Shown piece after piece: positions 1 to 6,598 of a stretch of 19,677 bases of DNA. The notes below the pieces were generated by a model. The model had not been told where the DNA came from, did no database searches, and was given only the letters and a program-made list of their open reading frames with translations. This DNA comes from CAYQDR01 sp964416315 (GTDB lineage: Bacteria > Methylomirabilota > Methylomirabilia > Rokubacteriales > DASRDR01). The position numbers and the translations under genes were made by a program. The stretch covers positions 1 to 19,677 of the forward strand of contig CAYQDR010000089.1 of the NCBI GenBank assembly GCA_964416315.1, in the 5' to 3' direction. Every line of letters starts with the position of its first letter. Position 1 is the first letter of the stretch.

Positions 1-256
1 CACTTCGGGTGAGGGCGGCGGTCAGCGCACAGACTGGTAGCGGTCCCCTCGCCCTTCCTCCCGCGCGACGCCGCCTCGGAGGGTCTCCTCGAGCTTCGCC
101 TGGAGCGTGGCGGCACCGATCAGGCCGATGTGCTTGGACGCGATGCGGCCGTCCCGCCCGATGAGGAAGAGCTCCGGGATCCCGTAGACTCCGTAGTCGA
201 TCGCGATCCGCCCTCGGGGGTCCGGGCCGTTCGGAAAGGTCAGGCCGAACTCCGCG
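1..256. repeat. Repeat copy A (TlpA 3' part), window start
   Basis: Bases 1-256 match 3946-4201 without indels. The first 114 bases are identical in all three copies (1-114, 3946-4059, 19564-19677). The remaining 142 bases differ from copy B at four positions: 115 (a/g), 165 (g/a), 190 (t/c) and 238 (g/c). The copy covers the convergent intergenic gap and the 3' two thirds of the TlpA-like gene. Similarity stops at 256, where copy A continues into an intact reading frame and copy B does not. Joined to the copy at the window end, it would make a 665-bp unit equal in length to 3537-4201. Confidence 0.95.
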
Positions 257-501
257 ATGAACGCGCGCGCCGCAGGCTCCGTGTCCTGGACGTTCACGCC
301 GACGAAGACCACATCTCGCTCGCGGTGGGCGCGCCAGGCCGCTTCGAGGAGCGGCGCTTCCTCGCGGCACGGGATGCACCAGGAGGCCCAGAAGCTCACC
401 ACCACGACCTGCCCGCGCTGCAGACGGGGCGGTTTCAGGAAGGGACCCGGGCTCGTGCGGGTGGCCGGGCAGACGGAGAGGGCTGGCAGATGGACCCGCA
501 C
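22..501 (-). CDS. TlpA/ResA-type thiol-disulfide oxidoreductase, N-terminus atypical
   Basis: The 159-aa product has a thioredoxin fold of the TlpA/ResA/CcmG type. It has WASWCIPC, with redox cysteines 42 and 45 after a hydrophobic strand (VVVVSFW), the cis-proline loop at GIPELFLI (Pro109), and the central helix insertion typical of this family. Such proteins reduce or exchange disulfides on the outer face of the membrane, often for cytochrome c or copper-site maturation. The start is a GTG at 501. No signal peptide or lipobox is visible, and the first strands and APDF-type motif expected before the active site are replaced by a Pro/Arg-rich stretch. The 5' end may therefore have been damaged by the transposon debris just upstream, or the true start is elsewhere. 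It converges on whatever lies left of the window. Copy B (3967-4201) is a truncated near-identical version. Confidence 0.8.
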   Translation of the reverse strand: MRVHLPALSVCPATRTSPGPFLKPPRLQRGQVVVVSFWASWCIPCREEAPLLEAAWRAHRERDVVFVGVNVQDTEPAARAFIAEFGLTFPNGPDPRGRIAIDYGVYGIPELFLIGRDGRIASKHIGLIGAATLQAKLEETLRGGVAREEGRGDRYQSVR

Positions 502-810
502 GACCCCGGTCAGACAGTCATGGTGGTCGTCGCCTCGAACCTGCCGCGGGTGGGGTGGGGGGTCAGGACTGCGCGTGGCGGGGGGCGTGTTGGGCGTGGG
601 GGTGAGAGCATCGGTCGGCCGAGCCGACGGTGACCCTCCTGGCGGATCGCGTCACGGTCATCCTGTATCCGTTCACTGACAGGATCGCGTGGGGCCGGGT
701 GACGTGGTGTCCGGGCAACGGCCCGTCACTACGGGCCTCCGGACCAGCGCGCCGCCGCGGCATGACCCGTGCTCTCCCGCCGGGCCATGCGCCGGGTCTC
801 GTGCCCGCGC
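502..810. other. Intergenic region with short inverted and direct repeats
   Basis: I see no credible gene in this 309-bp stretch; the open frames are by-products of high GC. It holds an inverted repeat ATCCTGT (660-666) / ACAGGAT (679-685) with a 12-nt loop. A direct repeat, GGATCGCGT, occurs at 643-651 and 682-690 and brackets it. Being just upstream of the IS91-type remnant, these could be vestiges of that element's end, but I cannot show this. Confidence 0.4.
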
Positions 811-1708
811 GCGACCTACGAGCGCCGCCAGCCCGAGCAGACGGTGCTCGCTGCCGCCGCCGAGCGATGCCGACATCGCGGCGCTCCTCACGCGGCTGCG
901 CCGCCGCGTGCGCCGGCTCCTGGTGCGCCGCGGCCGGCTGGCGGAGGAGGCCCAGGGGCGCGACCCGTTCGTGGCACAGGAGCCGCGGTTTGCCCAGACC
1001 GTCGCGGCCTCACTGCAAGGCCGGGTGGCGCTCGGCTCGCGGGCGGGCCAGCCGCTCCGTCGTCTCCGCTCCGCCGCGGCCGCGACGTCGACCGGGCCGC
1101 GCGGTGCGCGGCTCGAGGGCTTCAGCCTGCATGCCGGACGTGGCCGTGCCGGCGCGTCGGCGCGATCGCCTCGAACACCTGGTCCGCTCCCTCGTGCGTC
1201 CGCCGCTGGCGCTGGCGCGGTTGACGGAGAGCACCGGCGGGCCGCGGCTCTCCCACGTCCGACGCCCCTGGAGCGACGGCTCCACCGCGCGGCTCCTCGA
1301 GCCGTTGGCGTGGCTGGAGCGGCTCGCGGCGCTCGTGCCCCCGCCGCGCCGGCCGTGGCTGGCGGACCATGGCGTCCTCGCCCCGCGTGCCCAATGGCGA
1401 TCGGCGATCATCCCGAAGCCGGCCCCTGCCGGCGCGAGCGCGGACGCAGGCGCGCGCTCCCGGGCCGGTGGCCCTGGGCCCGGCTCCTCCGCCGGGTGTT
1501 CGCGATCCAGGTGCTGGGGTGTGAGCGCTGCGGGGGCGCGCGCCGGATCCTCGGCGCGGTGACGGAGCCGCCCGCGGTGCGGCGGGGGCTCACCGCCCTC
1601 GGGCTGGCCGCGGAGCCGCCCCCGGGGGCGGCCCGTCCCGGCCGCCTGACCCGGGCTCGATCACGCCCCCACGCGGCGCCGGGGTCCCCGTCTGTCCGCC
1701 GACCCTGA
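811..1708 (+). pseudogene. Decayed IS91/IS801-type (Y2_Tnp) transposase
   Basis: Three pieces in changing frames line up with one transposase of the Y2_Tnp family, which moves IS91-type elements by rolling-circle transposition. At about 811-850 (frame of base 811) there is the N-terminal signature YERRQPEQTVL. It jumps directly to a late part of the protein (about 870-1143, frame of base 870), with LQGRVALGSRAGQ and EGFSLHAG. The frame then shifts (about 1125-1430) for VPARRRDRLEHLVR, LEPLAWLERLAALVP and HGVLAPRA. It shifts back (about 1475-1708) for the C-terminal zinc-ribbon-like VLGCERCGGARRIL and the tail VRRGLTALGLAAEPP. The central catalytic region with the HUH and tyrosine motifs is missing, so this cannot be active. 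Family assignment rests on remembered motifs, not a search. Confidence 0.75.
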
Positions 1709-2045
1709 GGGGCGCGCTCCGACCCCGATCTCTCCGCCCGCGACGCCCTTGGCGGGCGCCTGAGTGGCGCGCTACCCTCTGGGCGTGGGCGCGGAGGCGC
1801 GAGCACGGGTGTACGGGGCGCGGGGACGGGACCGAGAAACGTCGCTAGCACCTCCTACGTTCTGGCCCGAGGGCTGACACGGCCAGTTGCCGGCGGCACG
1901 CCTGCGTCCGGGCACACCAGCGTGACGAAGCCGCGGTCGGCGGCAGGCCGTCGGGCGGGTTGTCGTTTCGCAGCCATTGCCTGATCGCTGCGCCACAGAG
2001 GTATGCTATTCGGGGGAACCGACCACCCAGACCGGGAGGGGCCGA
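1709..2045. other. Intergenic region between transposase remnant and hicB
   Basis: No gene is supported in these 337 bp. The left part is GC-rich and probably belongs to the decayed IS91-type element, whose end I cannot locate. The right 70 bp are less GC-rich and carry the likely hicBA promoter and ribosome binding site. Confidence 0.5.
1977..2007 (+). promoter_or_regulatory. Possible promoter for hicBA
   Basis: TTGCCT (1977-1982) and TATGCT (2002-2007) resemble sigma-70 -35 and -10 boxes. The 19-bp spacing is longer than ideal. The -10 box is 39 bp before the chosen hicB start. HicB proteins usually repress their own promoter, so an operator would be expected here, but I do not see a clear palindrome. 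Confidence 0.35.
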
Positions 2046-2294
2046 GTGAGTGAGCGCGAGGTGAGCTTCACGGTGGTGTTCGAGCCCGCCGAGGAAGGCG
2101 GCTACGTGGTGACCTGCCCGGCCTTGCCAGGCGTGGTCACCCAGGGTGAGACTCTCGAAGAAGCCCGCGCCATGGCCACTGACGCGATCCGGGGCTACGT
2201 CGAGAGCCTCATCAAAGACGGCGAGCCGATCCCCCGGGATCGGGCCGTCGAGCCCATCAGGGAGAGAGTCACGGTCGTCATCCCGGCGGCATGA
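2046..2294 (+). CDS. hicB: HicB-family antitoxin
   Basis: The 82-aa product has the HicB partial RNase-H-like fold signature: FTVVFEPAEEGGYVVTCPAL, then PGVVTQGETLEEA and a helix (AIRGYVESLIKDGEPIP). HicB binds and neutralises the HicA mRNA interferase and usually represses the operon. This is the short form without an obvious C-terminal DNA-binding domain. I chose the GTG at 2046 because GGGAGGGG (2034-2041) sits at ribosome-binding distance and conserved sequence begins right after it; an ATG at 1977 would add 23 unconserved residues and overlap the likely promoter. The gene overlaps hicA by ATGA, so the two are translationally coupled. The order hicB-hicA is the reverse of the E. coli order but common. 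Confidence 0.88.
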   Translation: MSEREVSFTVVFEPAEEGGYVVTCPALPGVVTQGETLEEARAMATDAIRGYVESLIKDGEPIPRDRAVEPIRERVTVVIPAA

Positions 2295-2524
2295 CCGCCC
2301 GCCTGCCAGCCCTCCGGCCCCGCGAAGTCATCCGGGCGCTCGAGCGGGCCGGCTTCTTTCTCCACCACACCACCGGCAGCCACCACTACTTCAAGCATCC
2401 GCATAAGCCCGGGCGGCGCGTCACCGTGCCGGTTCACCCCGGCGATCTCAAACGCGGGGTTCTGGCCTCCATCATTCGGCAGGCCGGCATGAGCACCGAG
2501 GAGTTTCTCGAGATCCTGAAGTGA
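2291..2524 (+). CDS. hicA: HicA-family toxin (mRNA interferase)
   Basis: The 77-aa product has the double-stranded-RNA-binding-like HicA fold. It opens with RPREVIRALERAGFFLHHTTGSHH, carries the catalytic histidine in GSHH (His31/His32), then HPHKPGRRVTVPVHPGDLKRGVL and a final IIRQAGMSTEEFLEIL helix. HicA cleaves mRNA and tmRNA and stops translation until HicB is replenished. All key residues are present and the length is normal, so the toxin looks intact. The same reading frame stays open after its stop all the way to the in-frame TGA of the next gene. Confidence 0.9.
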   Translation: MTARLPALRPREVIRALERAGFFLHHTTGSHHYFKHPHKPGRRVTVPVHPGDLKRGVLASIIRQAGMSTEEFLEILK

Positions 2525-2581
2525 GGAGGGTCCAGGCTCCGTCCGTCGCCCCCGGGTCTGTCACCCGATGTGTCCCGGCTG

Positions 2582-3004
2582 ATGCCCCCTGCACGGAGCA
2601 CCGACCGCCAGGAGCGGTTCTCGAGATGCCCCGGCGTTCTGGCGCTGCTCCTCGTCTTCTACATGGTCGGGACCTGAGGGATGTGCACCCGGCAGCTCGT
2701 GAAGCTGCAGGCCCGGCTCGGTGACCTGACCTCGGAGGGCGCCGTCGTGTTCGCCGTGAGCATCGACACGCCGGAGCAGGCGGGTCGGGTCGTCCGGGAG
2801 TTCGGCCTGACCTTCCCCCTGCTCTCGGACCCCGGGATGCAGGTCATCCGCCGGTACGGGATGAAGGGCGAGGGGATGGAGATGGCCGACCTGGGCTACG
2901 TCGTGATCGACCGGGAGGGGCGAATCCGCGCCAGGCGGATCGACCGCGAGTTCGGCGACCACGTCGAGCGGCTCCTCCGCCACGTCCGTCAGGCGAAGGC
3001 CTGA
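2582..3004 (+). CDS. Peroxiredoxin-like (AhpC/TSA) protein, probable selenoprotein with in-frame TGA
   Basis: From 2681 on the protein is clearly a redoxin (VVFAVSIDTPEQAG, FGLTFPLLSDP, GYVVIDREGRI). A start at the 2681 ATG would remove the first beta strand and the catalytic residue. The frame upstream is open and reads LLLVFYMVGT-[TGA]-GMCTRQLVKLQ. This aligns with the redoxin active site VFYRGHWCPYCRRQL, so the TGA (2675-2677) takes the place of the catalytic cysteine, giving a U-x-x-C motif with resolving Cys35. UxxC redoxin-like selenoproteins are known in bacteria. A hairpin fitting bacterial SECIS rules follows. The start at 2582 is only the nearest ATG; it has no clear ribosome binding site, so the N-terminus is uncertain. 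It would give 140 aa with Sec at position 32. The alternative is an inactivated peroxiredoxin with a premature stop. The stop is 8 bp before the next gene. Confidence 0.7.
2675..2708 (+). promoter_or_regulatory. Candidate Sec codon plus bacterial SECIS hairpin
   Basis: The in-frame TGA at 2675-2677 is followed by a perfect 6-bp stem, GCAGCT (2692-2697) with AGCTGC (2703-2708). Its 5-nt loop, CGTGA (2698-2702), has G at the second position. Twenty bases separate TGA and loop, inside the 16-37 nt window usual for bacterial SECIS elements, and a G in the first two loop bases is the expected SelB contact. After a G-A mismatch the stem can extend by two C-G pairs. This is read by eye; no folding program was run. 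Confidence 0.6.
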
Positions 3005-3012
3005 CGGGCGGC

Positions 3013-3957
3013 GTGGCGCCCGAGACTGTCCCGGTCGTGCGCGGCGCGCGCGCGGCCCTCGCCGGCGGGGCGGTCCTCGCGGCCGCGCTCGTGCTGGCGA
3101 GCGCGACCCTCCCCGCGCTGGGCCATGAGCTGCCGACGTTCCCGCGGGTGCGCCTCCTCTCGGTCCTGGAGCACCCCTGGGAGCCGGCCAGCCGCATCCT
3201 CGTCATCGAAGTCCGGGACCCCAGCGGGCGCCAGCCCGTCGCGGGGGCGCAGGTGTTCGTCTCCGGGCTCGAGCGGGAGCGGGGCTCGGCCGTGCGCCTC
3301 GGGGACCACTGGCTCGCCCCGACGCCGCAGCCGGGCGTCTACCAGGGCGAGGTCCGCATTCCGGGCCGCGGGCTCTGGGATCTGACCGTCACGGTCAGGG
3401 GGCAGTCCGTCGGCGAGGCCCACGTCGAGGTTGCCATCGCCGGCGACCTCCCGCGAGGCGTCTCCCGGGGCGGCCAGCCCGAGCTCGCCTTCGGCTGGCG
3501 GGGATGGATGCTGCTCCTCCAGAGCTGGGGGCACCTCGTGGGGTTTGGCGTGTGGCTCGGCACCACCGCCCTCGCGCTCCTCAGCCCGCGCCTGCCCCCG
3601 CTGGCGATTGTGGTCCTGACCTGGCTCGCCCTCGCCGTCGGCGTCGCGACCGGCTTCACCAAGATGGAGCACGGCACGCCGTTTCCCCGGGGCCTGAGCC
3701 TCCTTCAGTGGGAGGTCCCCCGCATCTTCTTCGCGAGGGAGTACGTCTTCACGCTGGCCGCGAAGCACATCCTGATCCTCGTCGCGGTCTTCGTGACCGC
3801 CGCCATGACGCGGGAGGCCTGGCGTCGGCACCCCGAGGCGCCGCCCGGCCGCCTCTTCCGGCGCCTCCTCCTCGTGAATCTGGTGATGGTCCTGGCCGTG
3901 GGCGGCGCGGCGGCCGTGATGGGGCTGCTCCACGCGATCGTCCTTCACTTCGGGTGA
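3013..3957 (+). CDS. Secreted/membrane protein: YtkA-like domain plus CopD-like membrane domain
   Basis: The 314-aa product has an N-terminal hydrophobic signal or anchor (about 12-38, ending near ALGHE). A periplasmic beta domain (about 45-143) follows, with QPVAGAQVFVSGLERERG, GVYQGEVRIPGRGLWDLTVTV and HVEV, like the FixH/YtkA domain. Four hydrophobic segments come next (about 165-190, 195-215, 244-265, 283-312). HLVGFGVWLG, KMEHGTPFP and the AAKH histidine recall CopD-type copper membrane proteins. A role in copper handling or metal-centre assembly fits the neighbouring redoxin and TlpA genes, but this is inference. The start is a GTG 8 bp after the preceding stop, so the two are probably one operon. 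The last 140 codons are duplicated at 19155-19575. Confidence 0.75.
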   Translation: MAPETVPVVRGARAALAGGAVLAAALVLASATLPALGHELPTFPRVRLLSVLEHPWEPASRILVIEVRDPSGRQPVAGAQVFVSGLERERGSAVRLGDHWLAPTPQPGVYQGEVRIPGRGLWDLTVTVRGQSVGEAHVEVAIAGDLPRGVSRGGQPELAFGWRGWMLLLQSWGHLVGFGVWLGTTALALLSPRLPPLAIVVLTWLALAVGVATGFTKMEHGTPFPRGLSLLQWEVPRIFFAREYVFTLAAKHILILVAVFVTAAMTREAWRRHPEAPPGRLFRRLLLVNLVMVLAVGGAAAVMGLLHAIVLHFG

Positions 3958-4201
3958 GGGCGGCGGTCAGCGCACAGACTGGTAGCGGTCCCCTCGCCCT
4001 TCCTCCCGCGCGACGCCGCCTCGGAGGGTCTCCTCGAGCTTCGCCTGGAGCGTGGCGGCGCCGATCAGGCCGATGTGCTTGGACGCGATGCGGCCGTCCC
4101 GCCCGATGAAGAAGAGCTCCGGGATCCCGTAGACCCCGTAGTCGATCGCGATCCGCCCTCGGGGGTCCGGGCCGTTCGGAAACGTCAGGCCGAACTCCGC
4201 G
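3537..4201. repeat. 665-bp direct repeat, copy B (internal)
   Basis: This copy covers the last 140 codons of the CopD-like gene, the 9-bp convergent gap and the 3' 78 codons of the TlpA-like gene. Bases 3537-4059 equal 19155-19677 except for 3558 (c) against 19176 (t). Bases 4060-4201 equal 115-256 with four mismatches. The spacing between copies B and C is 15,618 bp. The left edge lies inside an intact gene; the right edge falls inside a truncated one. Confidence 0.95.
3967..4201 (-). pseudogene. Truncated TlpA-like gene (3' fragment)
   Basis: This is the C-terminal half of the TlpA protein encoded at 22-501, with the same stop context. Homology ends at 4201, just after the codons for AEFGLTFPNG; two codons further upstream on the minus strand there is an in-frame TGA. 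The WCIPC active site and any start codon are missing, so it cannot yield a working protein. The break marks the left joint of the 14,953-bp inserted or duplicated segment. Confidence 0.9.
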
Positions 4202-4260
4202 GCTCAGCGGGCAGATGGGGAGGGAAGCGGCGGCTGACGGACGCCGGAATCGGCGGCGGG

Positions 4261-4344
4261 TCAGGAGGCCGTGACGGGGCGGGCCGGGGGCGGTTGCGCG
4301 GCGAGCCCGAGGGCGGCCAACAGGCGCCGCACGGCAGCCGGCTC
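4261..4344 (-). pseudogene. C-terminal fragment of a second IS91/IS801-type transposase
   Basis: On the minus strand 27 codons followed by TGA (complement of 4261-4263) read EPAAVRRLLAALGLAAQPPP and a short tail. This matches the C-terminus of the transposase remnant at 811-1708 (VRRGLTALGLAAEPPP) and of the Y2_Tnp family. An in-frame stop lies two codons upstream, so only the tail survives. It sits 60 bp inside the left repeat joint and in the opposite orientation to the other remnant. It differs in sequence from that remnant, so it is a separate insertion rather than a duplicate. Confidence 0.65.
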
Positions 4345-4363
4345 GGCCTACTACATCACCAGC

Positions 4364-6598
4364 CTACACCAAAGCCAGCATGGCTTGCAGACCAGGCGCT
4401 GCTGGCGTTTCCTCGTAGCACTTCACCAGTTCCCGAACCTGCGCCTCCACCTGTCTACGAACTTCCGGACTGCGCTGCACAACTCGATTCACCGCACAGA
4501 CCATCGAAGCCCAGAACCGATCATCCATCCAACTCTGTCGTTGGGCCGCTCGTCGGATCGCGTCCTTCAGGTAGCCAACCCACACCGTCGATCCCTCCCG
4601 CGCGAGCACGTCCGCCGTAGCAGCCCAGACCTTCCAATCGCTCCCCGCTTCTAGATAGCCGATCAAATCATTCTCCAGCGGCTCACCACTCCATCCGAGC
4701 ACGCCGCCAGGCAAGTCCTCGAGCATGGCGACCCTGTTGACACGCGGGATCGTGTCATCAGAGATTTCTGGAAGACTTAGGGGAGCCATACCGTCACCAG
4801 CGGCAGCATGGAGCGCATGGAGAGCTATCCCGCTTGCCACACCACGCCGACACTCTGCCAGGAAGAACGGTTGGCGGAACAGCGGGATCTGACGTGCGGT
4901 CGCCGTCGCGGCTTTTCTCCTCCATCTAGGGAATCTCGTCACGGCGGCGAGCTGCCTCGCGAGTTCCTGTGCCGGTCCCGAGGGTAGCTGAGCAAGGGTC
5001 TCTCTCAGCTCCTCACGACGCCGGCAGACCGGACACCGCTGCCAACCTTTGTCGTAGACAGTGATGGGTCGTATTGGCAGCGAGTACAAACGGACAAACC
5101 CGCCACTTAGCCGGCTGTCCAAAGCATTCTCACAGCTCTCACTCAGACGGCTCAGCACAACGGCACCCGCCACTGACGCGGCGCCGGCGTCCAACGCGAG
5201 CAGCGTTAGCTCGTCGATCGTCTCGCCCTGCCCAGCCGCTACATCTGCCACCAGCACTCGGCGGCGAGCGAGCTCCGCCGACCCTACCGTGAAGTAACCT
5301 GAGAGCTTCCTGGCAGGCACCAGACGCACCCCGCCCGGACCCACAGTGTGCTCAAATCGTTCTACGAGGCGCCTGCCGACCAGGAACCCGCGTGCGCGCG
5401 CCGGCACCAGGACAGCATCAGGAATGCCGCTCCGAGCCGCGATCCGCCCACAGAGCTTGTCCACGATCGAAGGACCCGTCTCCGCGTCTCCCAACAGCTG
5501 GACTGTGTCAACAAACCCGACGTAATGTCTCTTGCCGATCACCCGGTGGTGTTCGTACGCCCCCGCCCTATCCACGAGTTCCCACAACTCCCTCGCCGCA
5601 GCATCGCCTCCCAGAAACGCCGACGGACTCCTGGGAGTTGCCTTCTTCTCCGTCATGCTATAGGAAATCGGGTTGAACTCGGCTCGTGGAAGGACGCCGC
5701 ATCGCTGACATTCCTCTGGTGTCCGCACGTCCATAGGAACCCGGCACAGGATCTCCCACGGCACCGCAGTCTCGCCCCGAGCCCATCCGGCATCCACAAG
5801 AGCAATCGCCTTCACGATCCTCGCTCTCTGCCTCTCGATCTCTGCCGTCACCCGGGAGAATAAGCCGCCCGTTACAACCACATCGAGAAGCACTACCGCC
5901 GTCGCGCCTGCCCGTAGGTCACTCAGCAACGTAGGCGTCTCATATCCCTCAACTGTCACGTGTCGCACCCGTCGCCGGCGCCCGATCTGGTGCGCCAAGA
6001 TCAATCGTCTGGCGACAGTCGACATTGCCCACCCCGTTGAGACCACAGTATCGAAGCTCGCCGCACCGAGGGCTGCACTGACCGCCTCGGTTATAGGCCT
6101 CAAGAAATCCTCCGACCGACAGATTTCTCCCAGGTTGATATGAGCGTCCGAGTGCAGCCCGCAGGGAAGCACGTAATCGCGCTTCCGCTCGATAGCTCCC
6201 GCTTCGGCGAGAACGCTATAAACGTCTCTGTCGCGCGGCGCAGTCACACGAGAATCCCTAAGGGGGGGTTCCAATGAAGCCCGAACCTCTCGTGCTCCAT
6301 GCAGCAGTGGTCGCAGACGATCACGCAAAGCGTCTAGCCGCCGGCGCCCCTCTGGACCTTCCCAAGCCTGAGCAACTGCCTCAAACTCCTCAAGACGGGA
6401 GGCACAACGATGGCAAACAGCCAGATGATCCTCCACCTTCTGTCGGCCGACCGTGGGGAGGGCGCCCTCGTCGTAAGCGAAAAGATCGTCCTCCGCCGGA
6501 TGTTCGCCGATTGCGAGCGATCGGAGGTCTTCCATCAGGCCGTCGAGCTCTTCTGGCAAGAACTGGTGGTGATCGTGGTGATCATTGAGTCCTGTCAT
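4364..6598 (-). CDS. Anti-sigma zinc finger fused to two phosphoribosyltransferase-like modules
   Basis: The product is 744 aa. Residues 30-75 form a zinc-binding anti-sigma domain (EHPAEDDLFAYDEG, then His58-x3-Cys62-x2-Cys65). Module 1 (about 120-305) looks like an orotate-type phosphoribosyltransferase: VLPCGLHSDAHINL, FDTVVSTGWAMSTVARRL and the PRPP-loop-like VVLLDVVVTGGLF, closing with Cys297-x2-Cys300. Module 2 (about 345-530) repeats the plan: VLVPARARGFLVGRRL, RRVLVADVAAGQGETIDELT, closing with Cys522-x2-Cys525. In module 1 the usual DDVVTTGG is DVVVTGG, so catalysis may be lost and ligand sensing is plausible. Residues 540-744 are helical, HEAT-like and unassigned. I chose ATG 6598 because GGAGG lies 8 bases upstream; it overlaps the sigma factor end by 17 bp, implying coupled translation. 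The likely role is a membrane-free anti-sigma factor responding to a nucleotide or PRPP-like signal (inference). Confidence 0.75.
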   Translation of the reverse strand: MTGLNDHHDHHQFLPEELDGLMEDLRSLAIGEHPAEDDLFAYDEGALPTVGRQKVEDHLAVCHRCASRLEEFEAVAQAWEGPEGRRRLDALRDRLRPLLHGAREVRASLEPPLRDSRVTAPRDRDVYSVLAEAGAIERKRDYVLPCGLHSDAHINLGEICRSEDFLRPITEAVSAALGAASFDTVVSTGWAMSTVARRLILAHQIGRRRRVRHVTVEGYETPTLLSDLRAGATAVVLLDVVVTGGLFSRVTAEIERQRARIVKAIALVDAGWARGETAVPWEILCRVPMDVRTPEECQRCGVLPRAEFNPISYSMTEKKATPRSPSAFLGGDAAARELWELVDRAGAYEHHRVIGKRHYVGFVDTVQLLGDAETGPSIVDKLCGRIAARSGIPDAVLVPARARGFLVGRRLVERFEHTVGPGGVRLVPARKLSGYFTVGSAELARRRVLVADVAAGQGETIDELTLLALDAGAASVAGAVVLSRLSESCENALDSRLSGGFVRLYSLPIRPITVYDKGWQRCPVCRRREELRETLAQLPSGPAQELARQLAAVTRFPRWRRKAATATARQIPLFRQPFFLAECRRGVASGIALHALHAAAGDGMAPLSLPEISDDTIPRVNRVAMLEDLPGGVLGWSGEPLENDLIGYLEAGSDWKVWAATADVLAREGSTVWVGYLKDAIRRAAQRQSWMDDRFWASMVCAVNRVVQRSPEVRRQVEAQVRELVKCYEETPAAPGLQAMLALV

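Noticed and set aside
630..1708. Long plus-strand open frames (310 and 339 codons) as single intact genes
   Set aside because: Family-like sequence switches between them, so each alone is part noise; together they are one frameshifted transposase remnant.
2681..3004. Redoxin gene starting at ATG 2681 (107 aa)
   Set aside because: This start removes the first beta strand and the catalytic position of the fold; the frame upstream continues the family sequence through a TGA.
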